This document shows, piece after piece, positions 30,358-37,880 of a DNA stretch of 64,000 bases (the stretch's first letter is position 1; each line of letters opens with the position of its first letter). A program made the position numbers and the translations under genes. The stretch covers positions 1 through 64,000 of the forward strand of contig JAXMCQ010000029.1 of the NCBI GenBank assembly GCA_046349315.1, in the 5' to 3' direction. The notes under the pieces were generated by a model. The model was not told where the DNA came from, searched no databases, and was given only the letters and a program-made list of their open reading frames with translations. The stretch comes from JAEUMG01 sp046349315 (GTDB lineage Bacteria; Pseudomonadota; Alphaproteobacteria; Rhizobiales; Aestuariivirgaceae).

Positions 30358-32526
30358 TCAATATTTTGATGCGAGTTCCTTCTGCATGATTTGGGCAAAC
30401 TCGGAGAGGTCGCATAAGCGAGTGCTGAGTTCGTGGGCGAGCCCGATCCCGATCAGGGTCGCCCTTCGGCGTGCAGTTGCCATGGAGCCTAGCTGAACCA
30501 GTTCGGCGGGCGCCACAGCGATTCTGTGCGTGGCCTGGTCGTCGAGAATACTTATGAAATGCTGTCCATCGAACCGACTTATCGTGACAATCACATCGCC
30601 ATCGCGGCGCTGCAGTAAATTAGCGGTATCGAGTTCGTCTAGGATCCAGATCAGCCGCTTATCGACGGCGACGTCATGAAGAGACTCGGCTCGCGGATCA
30701 CTTGCGGTCAGAACAACCGCCTTGCGCGATATAGAGCATAACAGTTTTGCCGTTTGCGCATCAGTTTCCTTCGCTGTCACGCCTTGCTCACTTGGCAATA
30801 GAAGAACGCCGACGTCGCACTTGTCGACCGGCATGCCTCTTTCGGCTACTATGTCACTGGTTGTCTGAAGAAGCGCGACAGTAGACTGCGGGTTTCGAAA
30901 GATGACATCGGCCCTCGCCGCATCGTGAGGTAAGCTACTTCCAATTGCTCTACCGGAAATCTCAAATCGCTCGCGAGCTGCTATGCCCACAGAAGAAACG
31001 CACTTCGCCAGCATATTGGCGGCGATATCGATCACTATGGAGGCATGACAGGTTCCCAAAATCAGACCCGTCGGGATGCGGCCGCTATCGCCACGCGGAA
31101 AATGCGAAGCCAACAACATTTGATATGCGGGCAAGCCGCAGCTTTGCGCGCCGGCGAGTGTTGGCATCGGGTTGACCTCGACTATTGCTCCGCCGGTTTC
31201 GTGGTATGGGCGGGAAATATCGCTTGTGATGAAGTCGACACCCGCCACATCGAGACCGAGAAGCTGCACTGCCAACCGTGCCACCTCGACATTGTCCGCA
31301 TGAGCGGACGGCGTTACATCCTCAAGTGAGTGATCAGGTTGATTGCGCCACCATTGCCTGAGAACCAAGCGTTCGCCGGCCGGGAGAACGTCGTCGGGTC
31401 TGTAACCTCGTTTGCTTATGTGGCCGAGCACTTCGGTATCAACGTTTATTTTTCCTCTTATCACGCCAGGGGTGCTGATTGGGCTCGCTTCGATCAATTG
31501 TTGAATCGACGACTTTCCGTTTCCAATGATGTTGGCGGGCATCACCCGCAGAATGCCAACCAAGTCGTTCCCCACGAATGTGAGACGATGGTCAAAGCCT
31601 TTGAGATACTGTTCGATCAGCACGGCCCCAAATTTGAACGCGGGCTCGAGTGCACGTTTGAGTTCCGTCTCATCGGTTATGTTCGTACGCACTCCCACGC
31701 CATTGTGCTGATTATTGGGCTTAACAACGACTGGAAAACCGATCTTTCGCGCTATTTCAAGAGCCTCGTCTTCATTGACAGCCAGCCCGTGCGGCGGGAC
31801 AGGGATGCCCTGCTCCGCGCACAAGCGCGATGCAACAGACTTACAATTTGCAAGCTCACAAGCCATCTCCGAAGTCTTGCTGGTGAGACCTCTCAGGAAG
31901 CGCGCCTGCTTAATCCCTTGGCCCAGCTGAACAATGGACTGATACGACGCTATAGGAAGGTCAGAACTGGAGAGATTGAAAACTGGAATATCGCGCAGGG
32001 CTGCTTCTTGAAGTAGGAAGCGCGTACCCAAATTTGGAACTATTGCATCGGCATCTTTCTTAAACCGCTCGTAGGCCGCCTTGATGGGTTCCCGCTGATC
32101 TTCCGCACCGCATAACGCAAGGGCACATATCGTCACCGCCGCGCGCCCTGCAATTAACCCAAGTTTCCGGTTGTGAAACTCATACGCGGCCGCAGCCCGC
32201 GTATCGGAGGACTGGAGGACGCCGGAACCTTGCTCCACCGGATAGACATATTCCTTCTGAAGAATCAGCGCGGCACGTGCAATATACTCTCCTACCAAAT
32301 GACGCAGAGGCAAGTTGAGCGAGTGTTGCGGTAGTGAATTAGAGAGAGCGCGGAGCGCGGGAATGAAGATGCCAAGAATTCGAAGGGAGTTCGCTATCTC
32401 TTTGTTGGTGAGATCCTTAAATCCACCCCGCCGATCCACCGCGAGAAATATGGTTGGCGCCGGCAACAGCAAATTCGCATGGCGATAGACAACCTCTTTG
32501 ACAATACTCATTACTCTTTGCGACAT
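30358..32526 (-). CDS. Cyanophycin-synthetase-like ATP-grasp ligase with inactive Mur domain
   Basis: 722 residues from the ATG at 32526 (AGAGG 6 nt upstream). Residues about 1-215 resemble the CphA N-domain. Residues about 230-480 are an ATP-grasp domain with VVVKPNNQHNGVGV, IEQYLKGFDHRLTFVG and EVNPMPTLAG, matching CphA closely. Residues about 485-720 align with the CphA Mur-ligase part (DKCDVGVLL, position of the Asp-Pro motif), but the P-loop GTNGKTTT has become GTCHASIV and the final Mur domain is missing. CphA usually has 870-900 residues. So only the ATP-grasp half, which in CphA adds an amino acid to a backbone carboxylate, should work. It converges on the adenylating-enzyme gene (3 bp apart) and is more AT-rich than the flanks. 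Probable peptide or amino-acid ligase. Confidence 0.82.
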   Translation of the reverse strand: MSQRVMSIVKEVVYRHANLLLPAPTIFLAVDRRGGFKDLTNKEIANSLRILGIFIPALRALSNSLPQHSLNLPLRHLVGEYIARAALILQKEYVYPVEQGSGVLQSSDTRAAAAYEFHNRKLGLIAGRAAVTICALALCGAEDQREPIKAAYERFKKDADAIVPNLGTRFLLQEAALRDIPVFNLSSSDLPIASYQSIVQLGQGIKQARFLRGLTSKTSEMACELANCKSVASRLCAEQGIPVPPHGLAVNEDEALEIARKIGFPVVVKPNNQHNGVGVRTNITDETELKRALEPAFKFGAVLIEQYLKGFDHRLTFVGNDLVGILRVMPANIIGNGKSSIQQLIEASPISTPGVIRGKINVDTEVLGHISKRGYRPDDVLPAGERLVLRQWWRNQPDHSLEDVTPSAHADNVEVARLAVQLLGLDVAGVDFITSDISRPYHETGGAIVEVNPMPTLAGAQSCGLPAYQMLLASHFPRGDSGRIPTGLILGTCHASIVIDIAANMLAKCVSSVGIAARERFEISGRAIGSSLPHDAARADVIFRNPQSTVALLQTTSDIVAERGMPVDKCDVGVLLLPSEQGVTAKETDAQTAKLLCSISRKAVVLTASDPRAESLHDVAVDKRLIWILDELDTANLLQRRDGDVIVTISRFDGQHFISILDDQATHRIAVAPAELVQLGSMATARRRATLIGIGLAHELSTRLCDLSEFAQIMQKELASKY

Positions 32527-32792
32527 TCAAGCCTCTAAGGGGACTAGCGTTATTCGCGTTGAGTGCACGCTGCGTGATTATTGCGATAGATCAGCTTCTA
32601 CCCGACGTGCTCAAGTTCCTGCAATTATATCGCATGCTTGATTTATGAAACTGAGAGCCCTCGGAAAGTTCGATCATGCCGCGCCTAATAGAGCTGGTTC
32701 GATACCATTTTTTCAATTGAGCACTCTGTTCGGCGGTTTCCGCGGACGGGCTTTCGGAGATCTGGCTGATTCTATAAAGCATCCAGTTCGTT

Positions 32793-34028
32793 TCATGTGA
32801 TCGTCAGCAGCCACGCGATCGCCAGCACCATGCAGGCCAGCGCCACCGGCACGCCGGATCGCGCGAACTCCGCAAAGCTGATCTTCACGCCGCGCGCCCG
32901 CGCCTCCTCGACAACGATGATGCCGGCGAGGCTTCCGAACAGGATGAGGTTGCAGGAAAAGCCGGTGCCGAGAGCAAGCGCCGCGCCCAGCGCATTGGGA
33001 TCAACGGTGGGGTCGAGATAGGGCACCAGCAGCATGACCGCCGGATTGTTGCCGACAAGGTTGCAGAGGATCGAGGTGATCAGGAACAGCCAGACGGGGG
33101 CATGCGTGTCGAGACCTTCGGCGCGCATTCCGGCAAGAAGCTGCTGCGGCGTGCCGGTCGCGGCCAAGGCGGCGTTGACGATGAAGAGCCCCATCAGCAT
33201 GAGAAGGAGATTGCCATCGACATGCTTCATCATGTCGCCCGAGGCGATTCTGCGGTTGAGAAGCAGGACACCCGCTGCGGACAGTGCGACCAGCGAGCGT
33301 GGCCAGTCGGTAAGGGTGAAGGCGGCGACGACGCCAAGTGTAACCAGCGCGGCCTTGATCGTCTCCCACTTGTTGACGATGACGATCGGTGCCGGCACGC
33401 CCGTGCCGGGCTGATTGTCGGCGGCGAGATGCCATCTGCCGCGATAGAGGACGGTGACGATCGACCAAACGATCGGCAGCGAGAGCAGCGCCGGGGGACC
33501 GGCAGTCTTGAGAAACTCGAGAAACGACAGATGCAGCGCCTGGGCGGCGATCATGTTCTGCGGGCTGCCGATGATCGTGCCCGCCGCACCGGTATTTGCG
33601 GCAAAGCAGAAGGCGAGAAGAAAGGGGATCGGATTGAGCCCGCGCGCCAGCGATATCTGGACGAGCAAGGGCGTCATCGCGACGACGACGACGTCGTTGG
33701 TGAGGAGCGAGGACAACGAGCCCGCAACAATGATCAAAATCGCGAGCAGCGCCGGCGGCTTGACAGGGAGTGTCGCGACCCAGTGCGCCACGAAAGCGTA
33801 GAAACCCGAGACGACGAAGGCGGCAGAGACCACCATCAGGCCGAAGAGCATGCCGATGGTGCGATAGTCGATCGCATTCCACGCCTTTTCCGGCGTGAGC
33901 GAGCCGGCGACGATCATGGCGATGCCACCGATGAGCGCCGCACCGGTGCGATCGACCTTGAAGCCCGGGATATGGCCGAGCCCCATGGCCAGATAGACGA
34001 TGAAGAAGATGAAGTGGGTGATGTCCAT
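32793..34028 (-). CDS. ArsB/NhaD/CitM-type anion or citrate permease
   Basis: 411 residues, about eleven to twelve membrane helices in two inverted halves. Family marks include GSLSSLLTNDVVVVAMTPLL and the matching LVGNNPAVMLLVPY hairpin in the second half, and FAANTGAAGTIIGSPQNMI, which resembles ion-transporter superfamily signatures (ArsB, SLC13, NhaD). It moves an anion or carboxylate across the inner membrane; the substrate is not readable, and no ars genes are near. It is followed by a palindromic repeat element and the PPK2/H+-ATPase pair on the same strand. Confidence 0.85.
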   Translation of the reverse strand: MDITHFIFFIVYLAMGLGHIPGFKVDRTGAALIGGIAMIVAGSLTPEKAWNAIDYRTIGMLFGLMVVSAAFVVSGFYAFVAHWVATLPVKPPALLAILIIVAGSLSSLLTNDVVVVAMTPLLVQISLARGLNPIPFLLAFCFAANTGAAGTIIGSPQNMIAAQALHLSFLEFLKTAGPPALLSLPIVWSIVTVLYRGRWHLAADNQPGTGVPAPIVIVNKWETIKAALVTLGVVAAFTLTDWPRSLVALSAAGVLLLNRRIASGDMMKHVDGNLLLMLMGLFIVNAALAATGTPQQLLAGMRAEGLDTHAPVWLFLITSILCNLVGNNPAVMLLVPYLDPTVDPNALGAALALGTGFSCNLILFGSLAGIIVVEEARARGVKISFAEFARSGVPVALACMVLAIAWLLTIT

Positions 34029-34045
34029 GGGAAGAGTTTAGAACC

Positions 34046-34169
34046 GCTTCCCTCCCCCTTGTGGGGAGGGACCAAGGGTGGGGGTCACTCGGACGGGTGC
34101 AAGTATTGCACCCCCGCCCCTAACCCCTCCCCACAAGGGGGAGGGAAGCCCCACAAGGGGGAGGGGAAA
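34046..34169. repeat. Palindromic intergenic repeat element
   Basis: Arms built on CCTCCCCCTTGTGGGGAGGG (34051-34070) recur inverted around 34124-34146, and a third partial copy is at 34148-34166. The G/C-rich arms face each other around a 50-bp centre (GGTGGGGGTC / CCCCGCCCCT). Elements of this style are scattered between genes in Hyphomicrobiales genomes; here the right arm is partly duplicated. It can form a long hairpin in RNA from either strand. Confidence 0.8.
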
Positions 34170-34193
34170 ACTATCAATTGCGCAAGCATCGCC

Positions 34194-35060
34194 CTACCCG
34201 CGCGGCTTTGGCTTCGACTTCGCGTCAGCCGGGTTCTTTGCCGCCGCATGATAGGCCCTGCGGATCTGGGCAAGGTCGACGGTCGCCGGTGGCAGTTTCA
34301 TCTTCAGTTCCTCGAGCGTCGCGGCGATGATCTGCGAGACCGCGAGATTGCGGAACCATTTGTGGTTCGACGGAATCACGTACCACGGCGCGTCGTCCGT
34401 CGAGCATTGTTCCAGCATGGCTTCGTAGGCCTTGGTATAGTCGTCCCAATAGGCGCGCTCCTTGTAGTCGGAATCGCTGATCTTCCATTGCCGGTTGGGA
34501 TCGTCGAGCCGCTGGCGGAAGCGCTCGAGCTGCTCTTCGGCTGATATGTAGAGAAAGAATTTGAGGATGGTCGTGCCTTTGCGCGCCAGCAATTTCTCGA
34601 ACTGGTTGATCTCCTTGTAGCGCTTCGACCACACGCTCTCGGGCACCATGTCGTGGACGCGCACGACGAGCACGTCCTCGTAATGCGAGCGATTGAAGAC
34701 AGCGACGTCGCCGAGACCCGGCACATGCGGGTGAATGCGCCAGAGGAAATCATGCGCGAGGTCTTCCGCCGTCGGCTGTTTGAAGCCGGTGACCGTGGTG
34801 CCTTGCGGATTCATCGCGGTGATCACGTGCCAGCAGGTGCCGTCCTTGCCGGCCGCATCGATACCCTGAACGACGATGAGGAGCGAATGCTTCCTTTCGG
34901 CATAGAGGAGATACTGAAGATGGGTGAGCTTCGCGACATTGCCGGCAAGGTCCTGTTGGGCCTCGGCCTCGCTCTCATGCTCGCCATGATAGGCGGGATC
35001 GATGTCCTTGAGGCGAATTTTCGTGCCGGGCTTGACGATCAGTTTCTTGCGATAGTCCAT
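34194..35060 (-). CDS. ppk2: Polyphosphate kinase 2 family phosphotransferase
   Basis: 288 residues. Walker A is GIDAAGKDGT near residue 65, Walker B FNRSHYEDVLVVRVHD near 120, and the lid segment carries RQRLDDPNRQWKISDSDYKER. This is the single-domain PPK2 form that phosphorylates nucleotides (NMP or NDP) from polyphosphate, or runs in reverse. Cytoplasmic. The gene lies 15 bp downstream of the P-type H+-ATPase on the same strand, so polyphosphate-based ATP regeneration and proton pumping may be co-expressed. The class (I, II or III) is not assigned. Confidence 0.93.
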   Translation of the reverse strand: MDYRKKLIVKPGTKIRLKDIDPAYHGEHESEAEAQQDLAGNVAKLTHLQYLLYAERKHSLLIVVQGIDAAGKDGTCWHVITAMNPQGTTVTGFKQPTAEDLAHDFLWRIHPHVPGLGDVAVFNRSHYEDVLVVRVHDMVPESVWSKRYKEINQFEKLLARKGTTILKFFLYISAEEQLERFRQRLDDPNRQWKISDSDYKERAYWDDYTKAYEAMLEQCSTDDAPWYVIPSNHKWFRNLAVSQIIAATLEELKMKLPPATVDLAQIRRAYHAAAKNPADAKSKPKPRG

Positions 35061-35075
35061 GATGGCTTCCTCGCT

Positions 35076-37646
35076 TCAACGACGAGCGACTTGAGTATCA
35101 GGGGTAAGCGGTTGATTGACCAGCGCAGCGGACTTCACCCGGCGCGCCGTCAGATGATCGAGCAGGCGTTCGGTCAGAAGGCGCACGCCGCCCAGCAGGA
35201 AAATCCAGATGATGTTGTAGAGCCAGACCCAGCCGATCAGCGACCACGAGATCGCCGGCACCAGAATGCCGAAAGCGCACATCAGGACGGCGAGCAATTG
35301 CGTGGCGACAATCGCGCCGACCAGAATCGCCGCGGGATAGGGCGGCTTGAGGAACCAGCCTTCGCTGCGCGTGACGAAGAGCAGCAAATGACCGCCGGCG
35401 ACAAGCTGCAGAAACATGATGGTCTGGAGATGCGAGGGGTCGGTAAGGCCGAAGCTTTCGCGCAATGCCGGATCGGAGAGGATTTCCATGCCGATGAGCA
35501 GGAGGCCGAAAGATTGCGCGACGCAGAAGACGCCGAGCACCGCGGAAAGGCTCAAGAGGCGCGGCATCTTCCAGCGCATCGGCCTGGGGCTCACTGGCGT
35601 GTTGTCATAGGCGATCGTCATGATCGGCACATCGTCGAGGAGCGACATGATGACGATCATCACCGCGGTGAGCGGCTGGAAGCCGAGTATCACGCTCGAC
35701 AGCACGACCAGAAACATGATGTCCATGGTGAGCGCCACGCGATAGATCGTGTAGGTGGTGATGCGCCCGAATATGCGCCGCGCCTCGTCGATCGCAGCAC
35801 TGATGACGGAAAGACCCGGCGCGGTGAGGATCAAGGCCGCAGCGCCGCGCGCCGCATCGGTTGCACCCGAGACCGCGGTGCCGCAATTGGCCTGCTTCAA
35901 TGCCGGCGCGTCATTGACGCCATCGCCGGTCATCGCGACGATGTGGTCGCGCGACTGCAAAGCCTTGACGATTGCATATTTGTGTTCGGGGAAGACGCGG
36001 GCAAAGCCATCGGCCTTCTCAATCGTGTCGATGATTGGGGGCGGCAGATGGTTCGGATCCATGTTGACCGGGAAGACATCGGCGGCAGTGAGGATATTGT
36101 CGCCCATACCGAGCTGGCGCGCCGTCTCGCGGGCGATCGCCGTGTCGTCGCCGGTGATCATCTTGACGCGCACGCCCTTGCCATTGACCGAAGCGTTCGT
36201 TGCCTTCGAATCATCACGCGGCGGATCGAACATCGGAAGCAGGCCGAGGATCGACCAGGTCTTGCCGTCATCATCGGAACGCGCCACGCCAAGCGCGCGA
36301 TAGCCCCTGCCCGCCAGATCGGCGACCGTCTGCTTGATCTTGTCGGCAAGTTCGGTCGGCGGCTTGGCCAGCGCCACGATAACTTGCGGCGCACCCTTGC
36401 TGCAGATGACAGCATAGCCCTTCGGATCGGTAAGCGTCGCGGCGGTGCGCTTGGTGACCGGATCGAAGGGCTGGTAGGAAACGGGCTTGAAGCCTTCGAG
36501 CGCGGTTTTCGACTTGAGCGCGGCGAGCACCGCATCATCGATCGGATCGTGATCTTCGGCCCGCGACGCCAATGCGGCGGCGAGAATGCAAGCTTGGCTG
36601 TCTTTCGATCGGACGAGGATTGGATCGCCGACGTTCAACTGGTTCTTGGTCAAGGTGCCGGTCTTGTCGGAACAGAGAAAGTCGACGCCCGCCATTTCCT
36701 CGATCGCCGAAAGCCGCGAGACGATGGCCTTCTGGCGCGACAGGTCGAGGGCGCCCAGTGCCATGGTGATCGAAAAGACCGCCGGCATGGCGACCGGGAT
36801 CGAGGCGATCAGCAGGATGAGGACGAATTGCAGGATATTGAGCGCGGTCGCCGTGTTCCAGGTATCGGCGATGACGATGTCGGTGTAGACGCGCGCCGCG
36901 ACGAGGATCAGCGCCAGGATGGCGGCAATGACGATGAGAAAATTGCCGATCTCGAACATCGCCTTTTGCGCATGGCTGACCGCGCCGGCGCCGGCGACGA
37001 GCTTGGCGGTGTGGCCGAAAAGCGTGTTCGAGCCCGTCGCGATGACGACGCCCGTCATTTCGCCCTGGCGCACGATGCTGCCCGAATAGGCGGGGTCGCC
37101 GATCTTCATGGCGACCGGCACGGACTCACCGGTGAGGGCCGACTGGTCGATCGAAGCGTAATCGCCCTGGACGAGGCGAAGATCGGCCGGGACGATAGCG
37201 CCGAGCCGGATGCGGACGACGTCGCCTGGGACCAATGTCGCGGCATCGATCTCATGCCAGGCCGCGTCACGCAGGACGGTTGCCTTAGGCGCGAGGCCCT
37301 TCTTGAGCGCCGCAAGCGCATTGGAGGCCTTGCGGTCCTGCCAGAATTCGAGGCAGGCATTGAAAATCAGAAGCGCGGCGATGACGCAGAAGTCCTGCCA
37401 GCGCCCGAGAATGGCCGAGACAATCGCCGCCGCCTCGATCATATATGCGATCGGCCCCATGAAATAGCCGGCGACCTTGCGCGCGAGGCCCTCCTCCTTC
37501 TCGGTGAGGGCATTCGGCCCGTATTGGACAAGGCGCTTCGCTGCCTCGGCGGCGGTGAGCCCTTTTTGCGGGTCGACGGCGAGCGACTGCAGCACATCGG
37601 CGACCGGCGCCTTGGAGAGGTCGGGTGACTGCTGAGCGCCGGCCAT
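35076..37646 (-). CDS. P-type (IIIA) plasma-membrane H+-ATPase
   Basis: 856 residues from the ATG at 37646; an upstream ATG at 37679 adds 11 residues without similarity. All P-type marks are present: the actuator TGES in ALTGESVPVAM, phosphorylated Asp in CSDKTGTLTKNQL, hinge TGDGVNDAPALKQAN, and ten membrane helices with SIPVAMPAVFSITMALGA in the fourth. Similarity is to fungal/plant and archaeal-type plasma-membrane proton pumps (type IIIA). It would extrude protons at the cost of ATP. This type is uncommon in bacteria, often linked to acid or ion stress. Cotranscribed with ppk2. Confidence 0.92.
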   Translation of the reverse strand: MAGAQQSPDLSKAPVADVLQSLAVDPQKGLTAAEAAKRLVQYGPNALTEKEEGLARKVAGYFMGPIAYMIEAAAIVSAILGRWQDFCVIAALLIFNACLEFWQDRKASNALAALKKGLAPKATVLRDAAWHEIDAATLVPGDVVRIRLGAIVPADLRLVQGDYASIDQSALTGESVPVAMKIGDPAYSGSIVRQGEMTGVVIATGSNTLFGHTAKLVAGAGAVSHAQKAMFEIGNFLIVIAAILALILVAARVYTDIVIADTWNTATALNILQFVLILLIASIPVAMPAVFSITMALGALDLSRQKAIVSRLSAIEEMAGVDFLCSDKTGTLTKNQLNVGDPILVRSKDSQACILAAALASRAEDHDPIDDAVLAALKSKTALEGFKPVSYQPFDPVTKRTAATLTDPKGYAVICSKGAPQVIVALAKPPTELADKIKQTVADLAGRGYRALGVARSDDDGKTWSILGLLPMFDPPRDDSKATNASVNGKGVRVKMITGDDTAIARETARQLGMGDNILTAADVFPVNMDPNHLPPPIIDTIEKADGFARVFPEHKYAIVKALQSRDHIVAMTGDGVNDAPALKQANCGTAVSGATDAARGAAALILTAPGLSVISAAIDEARRIFGRITTYTIYRVALTMDIMFLVVLSSVILGFQPLTAVMIVIMSLLDDVPIMTIAYDNTPVSPRPMRWKMPRLLSLSAVLGVFCVAQSFGLLLIGMEILSDPALRESFGLTDPSHLQTIMFLQLVAGGHLLLFVTRSEGWFLKPPYPAAILVGAIVATQLLAVLMCAFGILVPAISWSLIGWVWLYNIIWIFLLGGVRLLTERLLDHLTARRVKSAALVNQPLTPDTQVARR

Positions 37647-37759
37647 CTTCGTTAACCCCGCTTGCGCGCCGCAATGCAATATCGCGGCCGAGCATACTGG
37701 CTGAAAAATCTCCTGCCGCGCAAGATGCTGGGAGGACGGATCGCGACGCTAACTCTTTT

Positions 37760-37855
37760 GTCATCCCCGGACTTGTTCCAGGGATCTACTGTGCCGATGC
37801 TCCTGTGGCCGAATAGTTTGCGAGATGGATTGCCGGGACGAGCCCGGCAATGACA
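37760..37855. repeat. Palindromic intergenic repeat (CATCCCCGGACTTG type)
   Basis: An imperfect palindrome whose left arm begins GTCATCCCCGGACTTGTTCC and right arm ends GACGAGCCCGGCAATGAC. Repeats of this type, with target-like GTCAT/ATGAC ends, are dispersed in many alphaproteobacteria. It sits between the H+-ATPase and the cytochrome gene. Confidence 0.75.
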
Positions 37856-37880
37856 AGATGTTGGAAGCCAGGATCAGGAT

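Noticed and set aside
32591..32782. 63-codon minus-strand frame upstream of the ATP-grasp gene
   Set aside because: Tempting as a second precursor peptide, but there is no ribosome site, and the composition is not leader/core-like. It probably lies in the ATP-grasp promoter region.
34653..37628. 991-codon plus-strand frame opposite ppk2 and the H+-ATPase
   Set aside because: It is antisense to two genes with full catalytic motifs; the translation is His/Arg/Asp-rich with no domain.
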